Of a stretch of 43,614 nucleotides of DNA, positions 8,554-14,805 are shown one piece after another. The stretch is from CAZBDU01 sp964490725 (GTDB lineage: Bacteria > Spirochaetota > Spirochaetia > SZUA-6 > DRHE01): positions 1 through 43,614 of the forward strand of contig CAZBDU010000042.1 of the NCBI GenBank assembly GCA_964490725.1, given 5' to 3'. Under the pieces are notes generated by a model. The model was not told the origin of the DNA. It saw nothing but the letters and a program-made list of their open reading frames with translations, and did no database searches. The position numbers were made by a program, and so were the translations under genes. Position 1 is the stretch's first letter, and every line of letters starts with the position of its first letter.

Positions 8554-9521
8554 ACCGGCGCCGGCCGCCCGGAACCCCGTCCTGAGCCGCGGCGCCTGCC
8601 GAGCCGCGGGTGAGCCTCCAGAAAAGCCACCAGGACCTGGCGCCAGCTGCGCTGCGGCGGGCCGTGCAGGCGGGAGCAGAGCTCTTCGTAGGAGCTGCGG
8701 ACCAGCACCCGCATGGCCTCGGCGACGGGCTCCGGTACCGGGAAGCCTCGAAAGAGGTCGCCGGCGAAACGCCGGGCCTCTTGAGGAGTGAACTCCGGGA
8801 AGAGGGCGGTGAGCATGAACAACGAGGGGGCGATGTCTATCACGCTGTGCTGCCGCATCAGCAGGGTGGCCTCCACCACCGCGAGGGCCTCCGCATAGGT
8901 GCACCGCACCAGCTCGAGGGCACCCGGCCGGAAGCCCAGCGCTTCCACCGTCTTCCTGGCGCCGAGGTAGCTGTACCCGGCCACCAGCACGTGCAGGCTG
9001 GGGATGCAGTGCAGGTGCGGGTCGAGCCAGCGAATCGCCAGCAGGTAGGGGTTCATTCCCGTGGGGGGGCGGCGCGTGGTGGTGGACTGGACCGTCTTGT
9101 AGATGGCGCCGGACTCCCGGTACAGGCGGATCACCTCCTCGACGTGGCCCCGGATGTGTCCGCGGGCGTCGGCCCCGTAGAGCTCGCCCAGCCGCAGCAG
9201 CGAGCTCATCCAGGCCGGGATGTAGCCCAGATAGCGGTGCACCTGCCCCGGCCGGTGCGGTATTCCGGCGTCCAGAGGATGCTCCAGCACCACCACCGGC
9301 CTGCTCCCGTGCGCCAGGCGCGTCTGGAACTGGGGGAGGAAGAACTCCCGGATCGCCGCGCACAGCAGCCGCAGCCCGCGCCTCAGCAGGCGCGCGTCCC
9401 GGAGGAACATGAGGACGGCCCTGGGCTCCAGGCCGCCCGCGGTGAGGAGCTCTGCAGCGCTGCCGCCCTCCCCCCGCGGCGGCCGGCTGGCCCCGCTGGA
9501 ATCACGCCTGCTGGTGGCCAT
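8532..9521 (-). CDS. hypothetical protein with PAP2/AUR1-like motifs
   Basis: A 329-residue protein I cannot assign firmly. Two blocks, HCIPSLHVLVAGYSYLG and LLMRQHSVIDIAPS, match the PSGH/PSLH and H-x3-D motifs of the PAP2 phosphatase and inositolphosphoceramide-synthase superfamily. The usual membrane helices are largely missing, and the spacing between the motifs is longer than usual. A lipid- or phosphate-ester-related role is a guess. I chose ATG 9521 over ATG 9533 because 9533 sits inside the -10 box. The 3' end overlaps the deacetylase gene by 22 bp. Confidence 0.75.
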   Translation of the reverse strand: MATSRRDSSGASRPPRGEGGSAAELLTAGGLEPRAVLMFLRDARLLRRGLRLLCAAIREFFLPQFQTRLAHGSRPVVVLEHPLDAGIPHRPGQVHRYLGYIPAWMSSLLRLGELYGADARGHIRGHVEEVIRLYRESGAIYKTVQSTTTRRPPTGMNPYLLAIRWLDPHLHCIPSLHVLVAGYSYLGARKTVEALGFRPGALELVRCTYAEALAVVEATLLMRQHSVIDIAPSLFMLTALFPEFTPQEARRFAGDLFRGFPVPEPVAEAMRVLVRSSYEELCSRLHGPPQRSWRQVLVAFLEAHPRLGRRRGSGRGSGRPAPVQAGICQ

Positions 9522-9531
9522 GAGGTGGCTC

Positions 9532-9560
9532 ATGGTAGCACAGAGGGGGCTTCAGGGCAA
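9532..9560 (-). promoter_or_regulatory. promoter of the PAP2-like gene
   Basis: Minus strand TTGCCC (9560-9555), 17 bp, TACCAT (9537-9532), ending 10 nt before ATG 9521. Leader predicted to be 0-4 nt. Confidence 0.5.
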
Positions 9561-9577
9561 AACGTTTCAGTGATGCC

Positions 9578-10993
9578 TCAGCGATTCTGCCGCCAGCGAG
9601 GGTGGGTGATGCCGAACTGCTTGACCTTGTAGTTCAGCACGCGCGTGGACAGCCCCAGCAGCGCCGCGGCCTCCTTCTGGACCCAGCCGGTCCGCTCCAG
9701 GGCCTGCACCACCAGCAGCCGCTCCGCCTCCTCCAGGCGGATGCCCTCCGGGGGGAGGGTGATGTAGGAATCGGTGTCTTTGGAGGGTTCGGGGGTGAAG
9801 AACAGGTTGAGATCCTCCGCGGTGATGGTCTCTCCCTCGGCAAGGAGCACCGCCCGCTCGATGGCGTTCTCCAGCTCGCGGATGTTTCCCGGCCACCGGT
9901 AGCTGGTGAGGATCTGAAGCGCCCCGGGCTCGATCCCCCGCACGCGCTTCTTCATGGCCTGGGCGAACTTGTCCAGGAAGAACTGGACGAGGAGCCCTAT
10001 GTCCCCGTCGCGTTCCCGCAGCGGCGGCAGCCGCAGGGTGATCACGTTGAGCCGGTAGTAGAGGTCTTCCCGGAACTGCCCCGCGTCGATCAGCGCCCGC
10101 AGGTCCTTGTTCGTGGCGGAGATGATGCGCACGTCCGTCTTGACCGTCTCGTTGCTGCCGAGGCGCTCGAACTCCTTTTCCTGGATCACCCGCAGCACCT
10201 TGGCCTGGGTCAGGGGGCTCATGTCGCCCACCTCGTCCAGGAAGATGGTGCCGCCGTTGGCCTGCTCGAAACGCCCGATGCGCAGCCTCTCCGCGCCGGT
10301 GAAGGCACCCTTCTCGTAGCCGAACAGCTCGCTCTCCAGGAGCTGCTCCGGCAAGGCGGCGCAGTTGACCCGTACGAAGGGACCTTCGGAGCGAGCGCTG
10401 TTGTAGTGGATGGCCCCGGCCACCAGCTCCTTGCCGGTCCCGGTCTCTCCCAGAATGATGACGCTGGAGTCCGAGCCGGCCACCCGGCTGACGATGCGGA
10501 AGATCTTGCGGATGCCCGGGCTTTCGCCGATGAAGTTGTAGGGCTGATACAGGCCGCGGAATCGTTCCGGTTCGGCCTCCTTCTCCTGCCCCGCTTCGGC
10601 CGCGGGCCGCACCGCGCTCTCCCGGCTCAGGCTCCGCCGCTCCAGGGCCTTCTTGATGCGGAAGTTGAGCTCGGGGATGCTGTAGGGCTTCTGGAGGATG
10701 CCGAACGCCCCGGCCTGCACCGCCTGCACGCCTTCCTGTACGGCGTGCACCTCCGGGGTGACGATGATGAGCGCGTCGGGGTTGCGCTCCAGCGCCGCCC
10801 GGGCCAGCTCGGCCGCCGTCCCGCCGGGGAGCTCCACGTCGGCGATCACCACGTCCACGTTGCCGTCCTGGAGCGCCTGCAGCGCGGCGGGAACGTCGTG
10901 GCTGGGCTGGATGTTGTGGCCGATGCTGCGGAAGAAGTAGCAGACATCGGCCGCCAGGTTCTTGTCGGCGTCGGCGATGATGAGATTGCTCAT
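9578..10993 (-). CDS. NtrC-family sigma-54 response regulator
   Basis: A 471-residue regulator in three parts. The receiver domain (about 1-118) has acidic residues in IIADADKN, phospho-acceptor Asp in VVIADVELP, and Lys in LQKPY. The AAA+ domain has Walker A GETGTGKE, the sigma-54 loop GAFTGA, Walker B TIFLDEVGD and WPGNIRELEN. The C-terminal Fis-type HTH contains KEAAALLGLSTRVLNYKVK. It should activate sigma-54 promoters after phosphorylation; no partner histidine kinase is in the window. Start ATG 10993 is where receiver homology begins; the frame extends upstream to 11047 without homology. Divergent from the HD-GYP gene. Confidence 0.95.
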   Translation of the reverse strand: MSNLIIADADKNLAADVCYFFRSIGHNIQPSHDVPAALQALQDGNVDVVIADVELPGGTAAELARAALERNPDALIIVTPEVHAVQEGVQAVQAGAFGILQKPYSIPELNFRIKKALERRSLSRESAVRPAAEAGQEKEAEPERFRGLYQPYNFIGESPGIRKIFRIVSRVAGSDSSVIILGETGTGKELVAGAIHYNSARSEGPFVRVNCAALPEQLLESELFGYEKGAFTGAERLRIGRFEQANGGTIFLDEVGDMSPLTQAKVLRVIQEKEFERLGSNETVKTDVRIISATNKDLRALIDAGQFREDLYYRLNVITLRLPPLRERDGDIGLLVQFFLDKFAQAMKKRVRGIEPGALQILTSYRWPGNIRELENAIERAVLLAEGETITAEDLNLFFTPEPSKDTDSYITLPPEGIRLEEAERLLVVQALERTGWVQKEAAALLGLSTRVLNYKVKQFGITHPRWRQNR

Positions 10994-11000
10994 CCGTGCT

Positions 11001-11012
11001 TCACGACTCCAT
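11001..11012 (-). other. three-codon mini-ORF at the predicted transcript start
   Basis: ATG GAG TCG TGA begins 7 nt after the -10 of the sigma-54 regulator promoter, out of frame with the regulator. If transcripts start at the ATG this would be a leaderless minicistron; it may also be chance. Confidence 0.25.
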
Positions 11013-11019
11013 TGACTCA

Positions 11020-11047
11020 ATAATAGGAAAGAGCGGCAAAAGATCAA
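11020..11047 (-). promoter_or_regulatory. promoter of the sigma-54 regulator
   Basis: Minus strand TTGATC (11047-11042), 16 bp, TATTAT (11025-11020). Divergent partner of the promoter at 11076-11104; the 28 bp between the two -35 boxes could hold a shared regulatory site. Confidence 0.55.
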
Positions 11048-11075
11048 GGCGCTCCGCCCGGGGCGCCGATCTTCC

Positions 11076-11104
11076 TTGTCTCTGGCGCACCTCCTCCCTA
11101 TAAT
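11076..11104 (+). promoter_or_regulatory. promoter of the HD-GYP gene
   Basis: TTGTCT at 11076-11081, 17 bp, perfect TATAAT at 11099-11104. The predicted start site falls at about 11111, which is an ATG. Confidence 0.7.
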
Positions 11105-11110
11105 AAACTC

Positions 11111-11131
11111 ATGGCAGTGGAGGGACGGTGA
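11111..11131 (+). other. six-codon leader ORF coupled to the HD-GYP start
   Basis: ATG 11111 opens MAVEGR and stops at TGA 11129-11131, which overlaps the GTG start (11128) of the HD-GYP gene. The ATG lies 6 nt past a perfect -10, so it could be translated from a leaderless message and feed ribosomes into the main gene. GGAGGG inside it can also serve as the ribosome-binding site for GTG 11128. Confidence 0.35.
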
Positions 11132-12177
11132 AGAAACAATCCCAGGCGGACAAGCTGCGTTCCATCCCCTTCTTCGCGGATCTGTCGGCGCAGGACCTGC
11201 GCCAGGTGGCGGCCATCGCCGAGGAAAGGAACTACCAGGCCGGCGAGGTGATCGTCCAGGAGTACTCCTCGGCCGAGCGTTTCTTCATCATCTACCGCGG
11301 CAAGATCGAGATCACCAAGCGCTTCGAGGACGGAGAGGAGTTCGTTCTGGCTGTGCACAGCGACGGGGACTTCTTCGGCGAGATTGCGCTTCTGGACCAG
11401 GGCCCGCGCTCGGCCACCGCGCGGGCCATGGAGCCCACCACGGCGCTGGAGTTCTCCCGGGCTGACTTCGAGACACTGCTGTCCCGGGCCCCGCATCTGG
11501 CCTACGCGGTCATGAGGGAGCTGAGCTCCCGGCTGCGGGAGACCGGCGCCCTGCTGGTCTCCCACCTGCAGCGCAAGAACCGGGAGCTCTCCGAGGCCTA
11601 CCGTGAAACCCTGCACATGCTGGTGCAGGCGGTAGAGGCGCGCGATCCCTACACCCGCGGTCACACCATGAGGGTCCACGGGATCTCCCAGGAGCTGGGC
11701 AGCGAGATGGGGCTCCCCGAGGAGGAGATGCACGCCCTGGAGCTGGCGGCACTGCTCCACGACCTGGGTAAGATCGGGCTGTCCGATTCGATTCTCCTCA
11801 AGCCGGGTCCCCTCAGCAGCAAGGAGTACGCGCAGGTGAAGGAATACCCCCGCCGCGGGGGAGAGCTCATGTCCGGGATCGCGTATCTGAAGCGCTCGGC
11901 GGGCTACGTGCTCCACCACCATGAACGATACGACGGGGGGGGATATCCCGGGGGACTTGCCGGTCGGGACATCCCACTCCCCAGTCGTATCCTGGCGGTG
12001 GCGGACGCCTTCGAGGCGCTCACCAGCGAGCGGCCCCACCGTCCGCCTATGAGCAAGGAGCGGGCCCTGGCCGAGGTCGAGGCGGGCTCCGGAGCGCAGT
12101 TCGATCCCGAGGTGGTTGCCGCCTTCCTGCGGGTGGTGCGCTCCGGGCGCCTCGAGGGCATCCTGCAAGGAGGTTAG
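11128..12177 (+). CDS. cyclic nucleotide-binding domain + HD-GYP phosphodiesterase
   Basis: A 349-residue signalling protein. Residues about 10-130 form a cNMP-binding domain (GDFFGEIALLDQGPRSATARA is its phosphate-binding cassette). After a short helix comes an HD-GYP domain: HDLGKIGLSD supplies the metal-binding HD, and HHERYDGGGYPGGLAG the GYP signature. Family members hydrolyse cyclic di-GMP; here cNMP binding may gate this. The GTG start 11128 overlaps the stop of a six-codon ORF, with GGAGGG a few bases upstream. Convergent with the next gene, with a 12-bp palindrome (12184-12195) in the 32-bp gap. Confidence 0.93.
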   Translation: MKKQSQADKLRSIPFFADLSAQDLRQVAAIAEERNYQAGEVIVQEYSSAERFFIIYRGKIEITKRFEDGEEFVLAVHSDGDFFGEIALLDQGPRSATARAMEPTTALEFSRADFETLLSRAPHLAYAVMRELSSRLRETGALLVSHLQRKNRELSEAYRETLHMLVQAVEARDPYTRGHTMRVHGISQELGSEMGLPEEEMHALELAALLHDLGKIGLSDSILLKPGPLSSKEYAQVKEYPRRGGELMSGIAYLKRSAGYVLHHHERYDGGGYPGGLAGRDIPLPSRILAVADAFEALTSERPHRPPMSKERALAEVEAGSGAQFDPEVVAAFLRVVRSGRLEGILQGG

Positions 12178-12209
12178 GGGGGTGCAGGGCCCTGCTCCGT
12201 TGATACCGG

Positions 12210-12851
12210 CTACACCGGCTCCCTGACGGTGCGCCTCTCGAGCCGGTCCAGCGCCTGTTCGAGCTCCCGAACCACGATGAACATGTCCTCCATGGCCCGG
12301 GTGTACAGCAGCCTGGCCTTGCGGGGATCGTGCTTGCTGAGCTCGATGACGTTGTAGAAGGCGATCCGGGTCCCGTCCTTGCCGGCCAGCACGTCGGTGG
12401 TGCGGTTCTGGTTGGCCAGCAGGGCCGCCGCCCCGAAGCAGTCTCCCACCCCGTAGCGATGGCCACGGTTGCGCGCAGGATAGGCGAATCCTCGCACCAC
12501 CTCGCACACCGTGGTGGCGTCGTCACCCTTCCTGAGGATGATGTCGCCCTTGTGGAAGTCCCGGTAGGCCAGGCCGCTGTGAGCTCCTGGCCGATAGGCG
12601 GAGTCCGAGCCTATCAGCTGGAAGCTCCCCGAAATCTTGCGGATGTCCGGGTTCTTGAGGCTGTGCTTGGTTCCGTAGATCGCGTCGTGCTTGATCAGCC
12701 CCATGTCGCGCGCAATCTTGCGCGCCTCGTCCTCGACGTCCTTCTCGGTCATCCCCATGATGTTGTGGTCCACCTCGAACTGGTGGTGGAAGGAGCAGCG
12801 GGGATATCGGCAGCGGACTGTGTAGATGGCTCCCTTGAGTCGGTACGGCAT
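12210..12851 (-). CDS. cNMP-binding-like protein with unusual N-terminal domain
   Basis: A 213-residue protein. Residues about 90-185 resemble a cyclic nucleotide-binding beta roll (FHKGDIILRKGDDA, then YGVGDCFGAAALLANQNRTT). The first 85 residues (CRYPRCSFHHQFEVDHNIMG and following) are a domain I do not recognise, with two Cys and a His pair. No helix-turn-helix follows the roll, so it is probably a sensor or adaptor rather than a transcription factor. ATG 12851 is supported by AGGAGGT six bases upstream; the longer frame to 12950 is not. Confidence 0.75.
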   Translation of the reverse strand: MPYRLKGAIYTVRCRYPRCSFHHQFEVDHNIMGMTEKDVEDEARKIARDMGLIKHDAIYGTKHSLKNPDIRKISGSFQLIGSDSAYRPGAHSGLAYRDFHKGDIILRKGDDATTVCEVVRGFAYPARNRGHRYGVGDCFGAAALLANQNRTTDVLAGKDGTRIAFYNVIELSKHDPRKARLLYTRAMEDMFIVVRELEQALDRLERRTVREPV

Positions 12852-13022
12852 CGCAGCACCTCCTATCCTGACGGTCTGTGCGTAATGAGACATGCAACTG
12901 CCGTGCCATTGCCTGGTCGCACCCGGATGGGCCGCAGCGGGCTGCGGCAAGTGTTTGTTGCAGAGCTACTTGGGCAATACCCAGCTGCCCTGCGGCGCGG
13001 GAGGACGCCCCACCGGCGGATT

Positions 13023-13069
13023 ACAGAACTGTGCGATATGGCAGGTTCGATAACGGAACTGTAATTGTA
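13023..13069. other. paired GAACTGT elements in an inverted arrangement
   Basis: ATTACAG near 13022 and CTGTAAT near 13060 form distant inverted arms, with two GAACTGT copies and a TTCGATAACGGAA dyad between them. This lies in the gene-poor stretch upstream of both the cNMP-like gene and the oxidase remnant. It could be an operator or the relic of a mobile-element end; no assignment is possible. Confidence 0.25.
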
Positions 13070-13084
13070 CCCGGCGCGGGAGGG

Positions 13085-13105
13085 CCGCCCGGGGGCTCCG
13101 GGCGG
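13085..13105. other. perfect 8-bp GC hairpin
   Basis: CCGCCCGG, 5-nt loop, CCGGGCGG. No T-run follows on either strand, so a classical intrinsic terminator is not supported. It sits just before the multicopper oxidase remnant. Confidence 0.4.
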
Positions 13106-13129
13106 GCGAAACCGCCGCCTGAATAGCCG

Positions 13130-13255
13130 GTGGAGGCAAACGCCGGCCTGCCGGGTTCCATCATCATCACGAAGAAGGGGATGGCCAATCCCGACGGAAC
13201 CCCCAAGGACGCCAATCGGGAGTTCGTGACGGACTTCCAGGTCTTCGACGAGCTG
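13130..13255 (+). pseudogene. multicopper oxidase remnant, first piece
   Basis: A 42-codon stretch beginning VEANAGLPGSIIITKKG, followed by GMANPDGTPKDANREFVT and ending DFQVFDEL, is the characteristic block between the copper-ligand strands of cupredoxin-type multicopper oxidases. There is an in-frame stop just upstream (TAG), no amino-terminal cupredoxin sequence, and homology ends abruptly at FDEL. The missing continuation lies immediately downstream on the opposite strand. It is therefore a dead fragment. Confidence 0.7.
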
Positions 13256-13284
13256 GGGGGCGAGGAGCCGATCCGTTTGCCCGG

Positions 13285-13380
13285 CCTGCCGTGCCGGTGG
13301 GGCATGTGGAGATCCACCTCGTTGCCCATGTCGAGCACGTACCAAGCACCACCTCGCCTTTGTGCATGACCATACGGCCA
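13285..13380 (-). pseudogene. multicopper oxidase remnant, inverted second piece
   Basis: On the minus strand GRMVMHKGEVV and, after a frame change, AWYVLDMGNEVDLHMPHRHG reproduce the multicopper oxidase block that normally lies about 60 residues after the piece at 13130-13255. HMPHRHG corresponds to the HxPHWHG copper-ligand region, with Arg for Trp. Its orientation is opposite to the first piece, so the gene was broken by an inversion with loss of flanks, and then acquired a frameshift. Confidence 0.65.
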
Positions 13381-13510
13381 CCGGCTCCCCGAGCCGAGCC
13401 GTGAAGCAACCGTCACCCCGCAGCTCCGTGAAGGGCTGGCGGCGCTCGACGCGCCCTGCCCGCTGCTTTCTGGACCGCCGGGGGCCGGAGGCGCCAGGGC
13501 GGCTGCGCCG

Positions 13511-13540
13511 TTGATGCTCCCTCCCCGCACGCTGTATGAT
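13511..13540 (+). promoter_or_regulatory. promoter of the tat operon
   Basis: TTGATG at 13511-13516, 18 bp, TATGAT at 13535-13540. The predicted start (about 13547) lies at the GGAGGGG ribosome-binding site. This argues against ATG 13536, which is inside the -10. Confidence 0.55.
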
Positions 13541-13556
13541 GGAAGAGGAGGGGCGT

Positions 13557-13751
13557 ATGATTGGGTTGGGCGAAGCCTTGATCATTGGGGGCGTGGTGGT
13601 GCTCATCTTCGGAGCCACGCAGATCCCCAAGCTGGCACGTTCGTTGGGGGAAGGCCTGCGGGAGTTCAAGAAGGCGGTCCAGGACGGGAAAGAGGGTACC
13701 GGCACCGAGGAGGACAGGCAGCACGACGAGGAGAGCCAGGGCGGCGCATGA
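13557..13751 (+). CDS. tatA: twin-arginine translocase subunit TatA
   Basis: A 64-residue TatA/E protein: one N-terminal membrane helix (GLGEALIIGGVVVLIFG), the hinge ATQIPKLARSLGEGLREFKKAV, and a charged tail. TatA oligomers form the pore for folded proteins with RR signal peptides. I chose ATG 13557, with GGAGGGG a few bases upstream; ATG 13536 lies in the promoter. It overlaps tatC by ATGA. Confidence 0.93.
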   Translation: MIGLGEALIIGGVVVLIFGATQIPKLARSLGEGLREFKKAVQDGKEGTGTEEDRQHDEESQGGA

Positions 13752-14479
13752 GCGTGCTCAGGGGGGCCGGAAGCGGCCGGGAGATGAGCTTCTGGGGGCA
13801 CCTGCTGGAGCTGCGCCGGCGCATCCTGGTGGTGGTGGGCTTCGTGGCGGTGTTCTCCGTGGCGGGCTACCTGCTGTTTCCGTACTTCTTCGCTCTGGTC
13901 TCCGAGGTGATCGGGGAGCAGCTGTATGCCACCACCATCGCCGAAGGCTTCATGACCAGGCTGCGCATCGCGGTGCTCCTGGGCATGTTCCTGTCCCTGC
14001 CGGTGCTGCTGTTCCAGATCATGCTGTTCGTCTTTCCCGCCTTGCAGCGCCGGGAGAAGCGCTTCGTGCTGGTGCTGCTGGTGAGCACCTTCCTCCTGTT
14101 CCTGGGAGGCGTTCTCTACGCCTACAAGTCGGTGCTGCCGGTGTCCGTCCGCTTCCTGAAGTCCGGGATCTTCTTCCCCGAGCGGGTGAACCGGCTCATT
14201 TCCTACCGGCAGTTCATCACCTTCTTCTTCCAGTTCCTGCTGGGCTTCGGCGTGTGCTTCCAGTTTCCGGTGGTGCTCCTGGCCCTCATGAAGCTGGGGC
14301 TGTTCGGCGTGCGGGCCCTTGTGCGCAACTTCAAGTACTTCGTCATCGGGGCGTTTCTGTTCGCCGCCATCATCACGCCGCCGGACATGGTCTCCCAGAT
14401 CCTCCTGGCCCTGCCGATGATTTCGCTGTACGCTCTGTGCATCCTGGTGGGAATGCTCTTCCGCATCGGGACGCGCTGA
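13748..14479 (+). CDS. tatC: twin-arginine translocase subunit TatC
   Basis: A 243-residue polytopic membrane protein with six predicted helices and the family opening MSFWGHLLELRRRILVV (residues 13-29). TatC binds the twin-arginine signal peptide. The start overlaps the tatA stop (ATGA). An alternative ATG at 13784 begins exactly at MSFWGHL, where most homologues start, so the first 12 residues may not be real. Confidence 0.93.
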   Translation: MSVLRGAGSGREMSFWGHLLELRRRILVVVGFVAVFSVAGYLLFPYFFALVSEVIGEQLYATTIAEGFMTRLRIAVLLGMFLSLPVLLFQIMLFVFPALQRREKRFVLVLLVSTFLLFLGGVLYAYKSVLPVSVRFLKSGIFFPERVNRLISYRQFITFFFQFLLGFGVCFQFPVVLLALMKLGLFGVRALVRNFKYFVIGAFLFAAIITPPDMVSQILLALPMISLYALCILVGMLFRIGTR

Positions 14480-14805
14480 TGTTCGGTATCGGGCTGGGAG
14501 AGATCCTCCTGGTGCTGTTCATTACCTTCCTTATCTCGCCCAAGGATCTGCCCAGGGTGCTGCGCAAGATCGGGCAGCTCTTCGGGCTGCTGAGCCGCGT
14601 CGAGGAGGATCTGCGGGAGATCCGCCGCGACGTGGAGGATACGCTCCATGAGGTCGAGGCCGGCGCGGAGCGCCGGGATCGCTCGGAGCTGGCTCGGGAA
14701 GACGGGGTCCCCGCCCCGGAGGGGCAGGCAGGAGTGGAAGAGAAGGAGGCGGTTGCCTCCCCGGTGGAAGAGGAGCCCGGCCCTACAGCCGGCCCGAGCG
14801 CATGA
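14479..14805 (+). CDS. tatB: second TatA/TatB-like subunit
   Basis: A 108-residue Tat component: membrane helix GIGLGEILLVLFITFLIS, then KDLPRVLRKIGQL, and a long amphipathic, acidic helix rich in Glu and Arg. The opening MFGIGLGEILLV and the long tail are more TatB-like than TatA-like. Overlaps the tatC stop by one base (TGATG). Its last 23 bp overlap the convergent ABC1 kinase gene. The order A-C-B is less usual than A-B-C. Confidence 0.85.
   Translation: MFGIGLGEILLVLFITFLISPKDLPRVLRKIGQLFGLLSRVEEDLREIRRDVEDTLHEVEAGAERRDRSELAREDGVPAPEGQAGVEEKEAVASPVEEEPGPTAGPSA

Noticed and set aside
12184..12195. 12-bp palindrome between convergent genes as bidirectional terminator
   Set aside because: No loop room and no T-run; listed only as an observation.
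13085..13105. GC hairpin as intrinsic terminator
   Set aside because: No T-run on either side.
13633..13648. Sigma-54-like site (TGGCACG-N4-TTGGG) in tatA
   Set aside because: The essential GC of the -12 element is GG, and it lies inside coding sequence.
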